A stretch of 64,000 bases of DNA from contig CM121342.1 of assembly GCA_051530055.1 (NCBI GenBank), positions 15,190,001-15,254,000 of the forward strand, in the 5' to 3' direction. The translations under genes and the position numbers were made by a program. Of this stretch, positions 39,484 through 48,951 are shown piece after piece. Position 1 is the stretch's first letter; the number at the start of each line of letters is the position of its first letter. The notes beneath the pieces are model-generated. The model saw only the letters and a list, made by a program, of their open reading frames with translations, was not told the origin of the DNA and did not search any database. This DNA is from Neoechinorhynchus agilis. Lineage: Eukaryota; Acanthocephala.

Positions 39484-40104
39484 TTGAAGAGCCATGAAGC
39501 AATCTTCTTGATAAAGAACTGCCTCTTCATGTCTAAGCTCCTCCACAAACTAAGGACTGTTCTTGCCTTCGACAACACGGACGACCTCGATAAATTGGAC
39601 TGCCTATTGCGCGGTGATCTGGAGAAAATGCTTAACATCGCCTTTGACGATACATCATGGAGACAAGCTACATTACCGACATTAAGTGGGGGTTCCGGAC
39701 TACGACAGACTAAAGATGTCGCTTTACCGGCCTCTCTTGCCTCCTTTTGTGCTAATCTTAAGTACTCAACTAATATTTTTCCTGAGGTCAACGCGGAGCA
39801 TTTCGATCGAGCTTTTGTGAAGTGGACAACATTAAGCGGGCAAACACAGATACCTAGAGAAAGCAACAAACAGCAAGCGTGGGATTCTCCACTCGTTCAT
39901 CGGGTCCAATCTCAATTACAAGACCAGATGGATGAAGTGGCTAGGGTTCGTCTCGCTGCGCTTTCGACCAAAGAATTTGGAGCCTGGCTTGATGCTATAC
40001 CATCCTCACATTTGGGCACTTTGCTGGATGATGAGATCTTCCGTATTGCTTACTGTCTCAGATTTGGAATGGACATTTGCGTCGCTCATAAATGTCGATG
40101 TGGT
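39484..40104 (+). mobile_element. LINE C fragment on plus strand, cut at the duplication end, copy 1
   Basis: An open frame related to the LINE C protein: MSKLLHKLRT, DDTSWRQATLPTLSGGSGLR, DSPLVHRVQSQL, LDAIPSSHLGTLLDDE, FRIAYCLRFGMDIC and HKCRCG, where homology to copy 2 stops at base 40104. In copy 2 the ORF continues with the rest of the C-terminal domain, so copy 1 was truncated at the breakpoint. It lies head to head with the minus-strand LINE C piece. Confidence 0.8.
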
Positions 40105-40167
40105 GTCATGGTGTACAGCTAGGGACAATACGGTCTCTCGGACGCAGAACCCACCCTTCGATTAAAC

Positions 40168-40428
40168 GACCATACAACAATCCGCTCCACGATAAAAAGC
40201 TACCCCAAGACTTTGAAACCTTTCTTGCCCAGCAGTGTCCCAAATCTGCAAAGTAACAGTCTTGTCATCGACTTCAATCTCCTTTGTAAGAAAATCGGCA
40301 CCGATCGTTGCCTTGTATTGATTAGAAAACTGCTTGTTTATGTACTGATTCATAAGAGACGTCTTACCCACTCCACTGTCGCCCAAAATAATAATTTTAA
40401 GTAAAATCCTCTTTTTTAAAGTAGACAT
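40168..40428 (-). CDS. RAB7: Rab7 GTPase, first coding exon only
   Basis: The N-terminal 87 residues of Rab7, the small GTPase of late endosomes and lysosomes. The P-loop GDSGVGKTS, switch [13 protein letters not shown], and the G3/switch II segment [23 protein letters not shown] are all intact and near-identical to animal Rab7. The start was chosen as the Met of [11 protein letters not shown], which aligns with the usual N-terminus; an in-frame Met 15 codons upstream is less likely. A donor-like GTTTAA follows codon 87. The rest of Rab7 (NKxD and SAK motifs, C-terminal Cys tail) would have to lie at lower coordinates, but only 62 bp separate the donor from the duplication breakpoint at 40104 and nothing like it is seen in copy 1 or the satellite. 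The gene is thus cut in an intron, or its remaining exons lie outside this window. Confidence 0.9.
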
Positions 40429-40714
40429 TGAGCGTTTAAGACGTAAAGGCGGGAAAATGGGATCGTGCGCCACTGTCGGTGGGCGCTTCTAACGAGAAAG
40501 AATTGCATGTCAGAAATTACGTTTATTAAAAGATTCCAACTTGTTTATGCGAATTAGGGTCTTTCTAGATGTGGGTTTACGTGAAAATGGAGAAGAGAAT
40601 TATCGGTGTTTGGTTTCTTGATTTTTTTGCTTCCAATCGATTAATGGAGAAATATGTCCAGCAACTTTACCAAAGAACGTATTTTTTCAAATTGTCGCTT
40701 AGCAGTGCATTTTT

Positions 40715-40965
40715 AGTGATAAAGAAAAATCTTTATGTCCGAACTCTCATCGTCTTACGACTTCTTCGGAAATCTGTAAAGGGCGAGTGCAGTACTGAAG
40801 TGTGTTAAAGTAGCGACATCAAAGCGGAAAGTTCGTGATGCTTTTTGAGACATCGTCGAGCGGATGTCCAGAACTCTGCCTCGCGAAAACACAATCTCTT
40901 CCCCTTTCATCCGTCCGGTTTATAAGTAATGCATCGGCGATAGTTCCACCGGATATTTAAGCAGA
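40715..40965 (+). repeat. Dispersed repeat, copy 3
   Basis: Same family as 365-645 and 10895-11160. Landmarks in order are AAAAATCTTTATGTCCGA, TAAAGTAGCGACATC, AAGCGGAAAGTTCGT, GCGGATGTCCAGAACTC, and TAAGTAATGCATCGGCGATAG. It lies about 290 bp upstream of the Rab7 start, on the other strand. Confidence 0.7.
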
Positions 40966-41293
40966 AATACGGTGACGCGAGACAAACTACCGGATTATGT
41001 GCCGTTACTCAATTTGTGTTTCAAAGTTAATCATATCACTGATTTCAGTTGATATCGCAAACCGTAAAAGGATAGTCATGCATCGAGATTCCCATCATCC
41101 TTTGGTGATGAAACAGGCAATTTGTGCAGAGATGCACAGGACAGCACTGGTTTGTTCATCGTCATTGACGGAAAAACGATAGGAGATAGATAAAGTGAAC
41201 GCGATTTTCGCTTATAATGGATACAAACGTAAAATGGAAATCTTGTGGTTCCAGCAACGATGTGATTCAAGAGATAAGAAACGGAAAAATGAT
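40966..41293. other. Short spacer before duplication copy 2
   Basis: About 330 bp of single-copy-looking sequence. No gene or repeat is recognised. It is the true left flank of duplication copy 2. Confidence 0.4.
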
Positions 41294-41344
41294 TGTTCAC
41301 TCGAATCGATATTGAGAAAACCGATTCTCAAGATAAAAAAAATA

Positions 41345-41654
41345 TATTATGCGTTTTGATCATCCGTTACTCCGCTTTTTCCTTTAGGCACAAAGTCAAC
41401 CGATATCTTTCATCGGAAAAGTGATTGAATCACTTGGACCCTTAACCATACGGTAAAGAGTTCGTATATCCCAACGGATCCTCAGGTACCTCCAGGAAGT
41501 AGGACTCATCAGTTTGAGGATCCAGTGAGATGTACAAACTCTTTACCGTATGGTTAAGGGTCTAAGTGATTCAATCACTTCTCTGATGCCAGGTATGGGT
41601 TGGATGTGTGCCCAATGGAAAAAGCCGAGTAAGGGATGATCTAAACACATAATA
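41345..41654. repeat. 310-bp foldback element, copy 2
   Basis: Duplicate of the element at 35190-35499, with arms 41345-41484 and 41515-41654. On reading, the sequence is the same as copy 1. Confidence 0.8.
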
Positions 41655-42352
41655 AATCTAACCGGATTCCCAAAGGACATATAAGAAAGATAAAAATATA
41701 TCAGCGAAAAGTTCACTGGTGACGTTCAAAGGCTGCTTCGACGATGGAGAATTGATGTTTGCATTGCCCAGAGAAGTGTGCCTTCACTTAGGCGAATCTT
41801 GATGAGAACTGTACATTTTGAAACGCGGGAAAAATGGCAAAAATCGCTCATGATGTATACCCACCAGGAAAGTCCGTGGACACAAATGGCCAACAATATT
41901 CGATTTGCACTCGTTTGACCGATAACAAATCGTGGGATCATCTGTATCAGAAAAACCGAACGTTCTTTGCGTAAACGTTTGACGGAACATATCGTCAATG
42001 CACTGAATTCGGAAGTAAAATAATGGCCATACCCTGGGCAAAAACTTTATTCAGAGTGCCACCGCGATACTTTCAATGAGAGTTAGGTTTGTGGCTAAGG
42101 ACCCGGTGGAACTATCTATCGTCGAGGCACTACACTTTTTAAACTCTATGACTAATACGGCACTTAGATGCAGCTGGTACTGTCGTGATAATTCGTATGA
42201 GAAGCATGAAGACAACCGTTGATCGATGCAGTGCATTCATGGGCAGAATATATCATTTTACTAAAATGCAACATGACGAATCATCACTCATTTTGACTCT
42301 ACTCAAATTGAACTTCCTATGATATTGTCGCACTTACAGCTCAAAACACTAT

Positions 42353-43703
42353 ATGCACTTGTCTTTGTCTGGTGGAGGATTTCTTGGACTCTTTCATAAT
42401 GGAGTGCTCGACGCATTTCATCGGTATGCCCCTCAAGTACTAGAGGAGAAGATCATTGGGACCAGTGCAGGGTCACTGGCTGCTGCAGTCGCTTGTTGCG
42501 GTGTTTGTTCGGGTGAGTAAAAGCTAAAATCAATCCATATGAACGCTTATACGTCTTCAAGATCGAGCAATACTCGAACTGATGGAGATGACCGTTACCG
42601 CTCGTGCAGCCAAACCATGGGCGTTTCATCCACAGTACAGCCTTTCAAACGCAGTGAGGGCGGCAGTTGAGCGGTAAGTAAACATAAAAATGTCCATCTT
42701 GTGATCATTTCCAAAAAGGGTTCTTCCCCAAAATGCCCATGAACTCTGCTCGGGGCGACTCCATGTAGGAATAACGAAATGGAGGGATGGAGAACATCGG
42801 CTTGTGTCGCTTTTTGACACACGAGAGCAACTCATAGAGGTTTCCTTATCAGTATAATTATCGTTCTTTCAACTTTTGTAGGCGCTAGTATGTAGCTGTT
42901 TCATCCCATTGCTTTCTGGACTCGAGCCACCAAGATACAAAGAAGCGGTAGGCCTGCCGATTTAAGGCACATACTTTTGTATCTTAAGTATACCCGCTGT
43001 CCTCTAGTATTATTGGGACGGTGGAGTAGCTCAGATATGCCCTATTTTGAATAATGAAACTATCCGAGTATGCCCATTCGTAGCTGCTGTGGACATATGT
43101 CCAAAAGAAGAAGAAATAATGTCCAGCAAAGATTTAACATGGATTGACAGACTCATGCCAAATGCATACGTCGTTGGAGCTGGAGTAAAGATGAGATTTT
43201 CGTACGCACATTTCCTGAGGTTTTTGCAAGGATTTGTTCCTCAGAATATCGAGTCTTATTGCAACCTTTATGAAAGTGGATTTAAGGCAGCGCTTCATTT
43301 TATAACATCGAAAGGTCTAGCTCAACCTGACGAAACTCAAGCGATTGTCCAAATGGGCAAAACCAGCGATAATCTCAGATTATTAGCTACGCCGTTTGGC
43401 CTCGATCCTGAAAAAGATGAGCCGTGGACCGCCAAAGATTATGCGACTATCGCCATTAAAGCATTTGGTCTACCAGCGATTGCCCTGTGGCAATTAAGTC
43501 CATTTAGTAAAAAAGTGAAGTTAGTTAAAGGTCCAATACACTTCTATGACTTAATATATTTTCGTTTTTGAACTAGACTTTATGACAATGAATTGGAGGA
43601 AGTTGTAAAATATCACGAGTCAGAGTGTCCAAAATGTCGTTCGTCCGTTAAGTACACCAAAATGATGTCAATCCTAAGTGAAGAGAAACTGGAGGTAAAA
43701 TAA
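42353..43703 (+). CDS. PNPLA (patatin-like phospholipase/lipase), copy 2
   Basis: Paralogue of the gene at 36198. Exons: 42353-42512, 42562-42673, 42719-42839, 42882-42947, 43008-43519 and 43577-43703. All splice phases agree with copy 1, except that the donor before the last exon is GTTAGT instead of GTGAGT. Catalytic GTSAGS and YYWDGGV are intact. Most differences from copy 1 are single bases, some changing residues (for example LIE to LIE/LI-E-silent changes and WIDRLMQ to WIDRLMP). The C-terminus is longer: after CPKCRSSVK it continues YTKMMSILSEEKLEVK to a TAA, where copy 1 has TAG directly after SVK. Both copies look able to encode a catalytic protein. Confidence 0.85.
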
Positions 43704-44271
43704 ATCAATCATTAAAGGACGTGATGTTTGTACCTGTTAACTGCCAAAGAACGGCGACTAAAAACATTTCCTTTTATTCGTTTTAAATACGCTTTTTGGT
43801 CAGTGGGCTAGATGTGTCGATATGTCTAGGAAAGTAAAACCAAGTATATTTCTGAAATGATCAGCATTTTTGAAGAACTACGGATAACAAATGCTTATAA
43901 ACAAATGCCGAAAGCCTTGTTGCGAGCCAACCTATAAATTGTGCCTGAATTACAACATGAAATGTAGTAAAGTTCGTCAACACCCAATAGAATATGTTTA
44001 AATTTTATGCAAGCTTTGCGAGTTTTTTAATTTGTAAATTTTTAATCATAACATAATAAAGTAAAAAACGTGCAATCACCACCGTCCGCAAAATTGGAGC
44101 TTCTCTTCTTCCTCACTGTCGCTATCACGCTAGCAGCATTGCCTCGTACTGCGAGCGAGATATTTTGTCGCAGGAATACACCTGCTCGTGCGTCGCCGCT
44201 AGTTTCTCTCAATTTCTTCGAGAGAGCCCGGAGCAGGGTAAGTACCGAGCTGCCAAGCCCTCCATAAGTCT

Positions 44272-44830
44272 CTACTCCGAAGGGACAAAATAGTGGGCCC
44301 TTGCTAATTCTCTATATTTTCGTACCTTCCTCCCTTCCGCTGCACTGGCTGGACCTCCAGGGATCTCGAGAGGGTACGGAATGTTGCTTACTGCGAGGAT
44401 ATCCGCACACGTGGCGTTCCAGAGACGGCATTTGCCCTCCCGCCGCGGAAAGACCGAAATTCCGTCAGGTCGACGACCGTCTAATCGACAAAGATGGGAG
44501 GCTTCTAAGATGTTGGGGAAGTTCGCCGTTCTCAATGCCCGAGAAATTACGCTGTTGATCTCAGAATGGCGTGAGAAACTTTTTCCTGACTTTCGGCAAA
44601 CGATACCGTGTCGCCCGAAAGCATCAACAAAAGACCCACATCGACAGCGATGAGGCGTACATATCGGGAGACTAAGCCTTAAGGACACTGCGATCCTCGT
44701 TACCTCATCAGTGAGAAGAGTTCCCACAGATGCCAGAGGAACAGAAACCAACCACGCCCCCGATTCTCGTGTCGAAACTGCCAACAATCTAGCTCGGACG
44801 ACCCCATCGCGAGAACCTGAAAGTAGAGAG
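44272..44830 (-). mobile_element. LINE C fragment, C-terminal part of the RT protein, copy 2
   Basis: The fuller version of 38111-38584: the frame begins upstream with MLAVSTRESGAWL, SVPLASVGTLLTDEV, TRIAVSLRLSLPIC, and then gives the same CRCG, GRHGIVC, DGRRPDG and CADILA blocks. Related plus-strand pieces lie at 58790-59277 and 61161-61515 (AVSTRESVARL, IPIASVGTLLYDE). There is no RT core. Confidence 0.78.
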
Positions 44831-45825
44831 CTGTGAGCTCTCGCGACGAGAAGTCTGTCCCAGATCGACTGTCGTTAGCGCCTGTCTGCTGGCACCATTC
44901 TTCAACCGAGTAGATTGAACGACCACATTTTCGTGTTGTTACGTGTTACAGCTTGACTAGCCTTCAACTCCTATTCTGTGAGGATGAAAAAAGTAAACAT
45001 TAATGCCTGGTGTTCTTTGCCCACCTCAAGTAAAGCAGCGAGCGTGCACAATGACGGTTTACACGGAAGAATTGTAGATCTGAGACGATGACACACAACA
45101 GATCGCCCGTTATCGATCGAACGCTCCCGACGCGTCGCAATCGATAACTCTATAATATTACGCTCCTACTGCCACCTTTTGTACGAAATCACGAAATCGT
45201 CGAATTTGGAATTTAACTTTATCGTAACAAATAGATGACGTCACAATATATCCAAAAATTTCATAAGGCCTTCTGTGTAGATATATCATGTTAAGTATCA
45301 TACATAGATCAGTTTATATTGTATGAGCAACATCCGCTACACGTAATGCCCCGATCACACCCACTCACGTGCCTTCGATTAATTATTATGTTTGGCACGT
45401 CATCATCGTCACATTAAGAAAATTAAATTCATTTAAGTTACGCTCTTGTTGCAGTCTTGTGAACGAGAATCATGAAATTGTTGAATTTGGAATTTAACTT
45501 TATCGTAAAAAATCGATGACGTTACAAGATATACAAAAATTTCATAAACCTTTTTGTGCAGATGGAGCGTGTTATTGAAATTAAATTTATGTTGCGCTCT
45601 TGTTGCAGTCTTTTGAACGAAAATCAGTTTTGGTCCGGATTATTTCGCATGTATACAATATTTTCTTTATTAAGAGCTGAGTATCACGTTGAATGCCTCT
45701 TTTTTAAGAATGAGTTAATAATGTAGCTTCGTCGATTGGGATCTTGCGTGATTAAGGAGAATCTGCCAAAGGATATTGAAATGAACGCTTCATAGCTAAA
45801 GCTGATATGCAAGAGAACATAGGAA
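44831..45825. repeat. Spacer with local direct repeats, copy 2
   Basis: Counterpart of 38585-39483, with the direct repeats at about 45160-45297, 45442-45577 and 45592-45625. The sequence is nearly identical to copy 1 throughout. Confidence 0.6.
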
Positions 45826-46940
45826 TTGAAGAGCCATGAAGCAATCTTCTTGATAAAGAACTGCCTCTTCATGTCTAAGCTCCTCCACAAACTAAGGACT
45901 GTTCTTGCCTTCGACAACACGGACGACCTCGATAAATTGGACTGCCTATTGCGCGGTGATCTGGAGAAAATGCTTAACATCGCCTTTGACGATACATCAT
46001 GGAGACAAGCTACATTACCGACATTAAGTGGGGGTTCCGGACTACGACAGACTAAAGATGTCGCTTTACCGGCCTCTCTTGCCTCCTTTTGTGCTAATCT
46101 TAAGTACTCAACTAATATTTTTCCTGAGGTCAACGCGGAGCATTTCGATCGAGCTTTTGTGAAGTGGACAACATTAAGCGGGCAAACACAGATACCTAGA
46201 GAAAGCAACAAACAGCAAGCGTGGGATTCTCCACTCGTTCATCGGGTCCAATCTCAATTACAAGACCAGATGGATGAAGTGGCTAGGTTTCGTCTCGCTG
46301 CGCTTTCGACCAAAGAATTTGGAGCCTGGCTTGATGCTATACCATCCTCACATTTGGGCACTTTGCTGGATGATGAGATCTTCCGTATTGCTTACTGTCT
46401 CAGATTTGGAATGGACATTTGCGTCGCTCATAAATGTCGATGTGGTTCATGTAAACGGTACGCAGGACGTTTTCCCCGCTATGCTGAAATAAACGCTATC
46501 ATAAGTCGAACGCCGAGATCGATTCATGTGCCCTGCATCCTGGAGCCAAATAATCTCTGCCGCTCAGACGGGAAACGTCCTGACGGATAACGGTCTTTCC
46601 CTGGTCACGTGGCGGATGCCTTATATTGGATGCAACATGCGTCGATACGCTGGCAAACAGCAATATAGCGACCGCTAAATTAGGCACAGGAGCCGCGGCA
46701 ACGAGAGCGGAGGATCATAAGACCGCGAAGTATCATGAGTTAGCCTCTCAGTTTTTGTTCCTGCCCTTCGGAGTCGAGACTTACGGGGCATTTGGAAAGG
46801 CCGCAGCGGAATTCGTGATTGAACTGGGGGCGACGTATCGCGAGTGTGACGAAAGAGCCGCAGTTAATCACTTTCTTGCGTCAAAACTTGAGTCTGGCGG
46901 TCCAGCGTTGGAACGCTGTCAGTGTCCGGATGACATGTAA
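45826..46940 (+). mobile_element. LINE C fragment on plus strand, reaching the protein C-terminus
   Basis: Continues past the point where copy 1 is cut: HKCRCGSCKRYAGRFPRYAE, NAIISRTPRSIH, LEPNNLCRSDGKRPDG, then after a frame change DATCVDTLANSNIA, AEDHKTAKYHELA, FLFLPFGVETYGAFGKAAAEF and a TAA at 46940. The usual residues between CRCG and the second Cys/His block are missing (a small deletion), and the frame is broken near 46590. The piece is 5'-truncated and lacks the RT catalytic core. Confidence 0.82.
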
Positions 46941-47970
46941 TGGGCCTAATTTAAGCTGTAATTGATTTCTCATTACCTGAAAATTTCGATGACCAAATTC
47001 ATAAAGGGAATTTTCTTGTTTACAATAGAAGTGAAAGTTGTTATAGACAAAAATTCCTGTTTTACCGATGCAAATGTGTTTACGTCCATAAATCGTGTGC
47101 ACGTAAAAAATTTTATATTGTTCAAATAATTTATAATAAGAAAAGTTCACATTAAACTCGCAACAGCTGCCGAATTTATGATTTGGCGAATATCACCTCT
47201 CCATATAAAAGACACCCTTCATCTTTTATTTCCTTGGAATTCACGGAAAAGAAAGTAAGGGTCGACGTAGTTAGATGAAGGACGTTTCTATAGGTACTCA
47301 CCACGTATCGAGAGCTTTTACGCTACCCTCTCACATTGTTCTTAAAATCTCGGAGTTATTACCTGACATTATTTTTTTTACAAGAGACTGGTCCCAGATT
47401 GTTGATCTCCAGAGATTCTTACGACGCCTCTATCTAGCTCCATCTTAAACCATAGGGAAATCTGTAATCGGTTTTTTGAGGGCTTACAATCTTTTATTTT
47501 AAGGAGATGAAATTTTAAACTTCTCATACAACAAAGAACACTGATTTTGCCTATCAAGTTATATCGATGATCAATCCCTTTTGTTTACACTTTCTTTTGA
47601 AATGCACGTGATCATTGCCAATTTTTATGTCGCGCCTTTAAAAATCTCTTTATTTTTAAAATGATAAGCCCTTAAGATTCAGGTATTGAATCCAGACGTG
47701 ATTGGCCGACATTTTAACTCAAATTTATTATCCGCATTTTATAAGCTATTACTCCAGATCACTTCTAACGAAGGATTTAAAATCAAATATTCTGTTATCA
47801 CAATACGTATTGAAAAGGAATAATCAGATTTTAGGCATCGATTTTCCATCCTCAAAAAATCGCTCATTTTTCAACACCTCCCTTAATGGCTTCTTTTATT
47901 CTATCAGACGATTTCTAAATAATCTCTCAAGTTTAAGTTGAACCCTGTAGTCATGAGCAACTTATTATTA
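46941..47970. other. Spacer, possibly eroded 5' part of LINE A
   Basis: About 1 kb with no recognisable gene. Around 47700-47940 there is an open frame (DILTQIYYPHFISYY) that may be eroded LINE A sequence, but no motif confirms it. Confidence 0.35.
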
Positions 47971-48560
47971 ACATTTATTGGCGGATCGATTTGCTTTTTT
48001 GAACGCTGACCTCCGCCAGAAATTAGAATGTTCTTCTTTAATAAATTCGGAAGTAAATTGCGAAAGATTTGCCACCAATTTAAGTTTAGTTCGACTACTC
48101 TCAGCGCTTTATAGAATTTTTGTAACTAAGGTTTATTTTTACGCTCTAGTAGTCGACGCTCACCTCGACAAAGTGTTCGCAAATATCGACGCCTACTCAT
48201 ACGCCACTAAACTCCCTCCCCCCGCGAACTCTAACCATTCCTCTGCCCTTATCACTCCCGCCACCCCACCTCAGCGTATGAAATATCCTCGTTTTCCCGT
48301 ATGGGATAAACGTGATCGTCACATCCAAAATTTTATAAAATTATTCAACTCTAACATCCGCACATCCCACTCGGACAACACAAATGATCCTTCCTTGACC
48401 ATGTCCTCCCTAAATTCAATCATAAAAAATTCCCTTACTTCGGCAATTTCCAAGAAATTCATTTGTATCTCCAACCGCGACCCACCATGGATAACCCCCA
48501 TTTTGAAACTTCTACAAAGGCAATCTCATAAGGCCCATCGCAATAACTCCTAGATTTTTC

Positions 48561-48951
48561 CCCTACACGGGCGAATGAGCAGTCATTCCCACGATTTTTG
48601 GTCTGGGAAACGCGGGTCTGCGCTCAATGCCTCAAGACCATATTGTTATAAGTTTGTGCATCCTCCGGATTCTCAGATACCTCCAGGAGGTTGGACACAT
48701 CAGTGAGTTTCCTCCCTTCAGCAGTATTTCGTCCCCTTTGATGTGCGTCATCGTTGGTAACGGATTTGAACTCGTTGACCCTTACAAACTTCGCCACTTT
48801 AGCTTGGATAAGCTTTCCGATTTTTTTTAGAATTTTTTATATGTGGATCAGCAGGCAGTCTTTTGATAGAACGGTCTTGGGGCATTGAGCGCAGACCAGC
48901 GCTTCCCAGACCAAAAATCGGAGGACTGACTGTCCATTCGGCCGTGCAGGG
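48561..48951. mobile_element. Non-autonomous terminal-inverted-repeat element inside LINE A copy 2
   Basis: A 391-bp insert with terminal inverted repeats of about 80 bp: the left end starts CCCTACACGG.CGAATG and includes GATTTTTGGTCTGGGAA and GCGCTCAATGCC; the right end is its near reverse complement, finishing CCGTGCAGGG. No transposase is encoded. The interior (48666-48708) shares about 40 bp with the loop of the foldback elements at 35325 and 41480. A clear target-site duplication is not visible because both flanks are runs of T or A. The superfamily is not assignable from the ends alone. Confidence 0.75.

Larger units (their letters stand above)
35139..40104 (+). repeat. Segmental duplication, copy 1
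   Basis: A block of about 5 kb that recurs at 41294-46446 in direct orientation. It starts at TGTTCACTCGAATCG, immediately after the satellite, and ends inside a LINE C ORF at CGATGTGGT. Order: foldback hairpin, unrecognised conserved segment, PNPLA gene, LINE C piece on the minus strand, local repeats, LINE C piece on the plus strand. Compared with copy 2 it lacks 181 bp near 38530. Differences are unevenly spread: almost none in 35139-35640, many single-base differences through the PNPLA gene, few from 37600, and I saw a single one from about 38590 to the end. Confidence 0.95.
41294..46446 (+). repeat. Segmental duplication, copy 2
   Basis: Direct repeat of 35139-40104. The offset is 6155 at the left end and 6342 at the right end, the difference being a few small indels plus 181 bp present only here (about 44691-44871). 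It contains the more complete LINE C pieces, so for those parts it looks ancestral. The left flank is unrelated to the satellite. Confidence 0.95.

Noticed and set aside
39342-39869. 175-residue minus-strand frame (also 45684-46211)
   Set aside because: It is antisense to the LINE C protein, which has clear family motifs on the plus strand.
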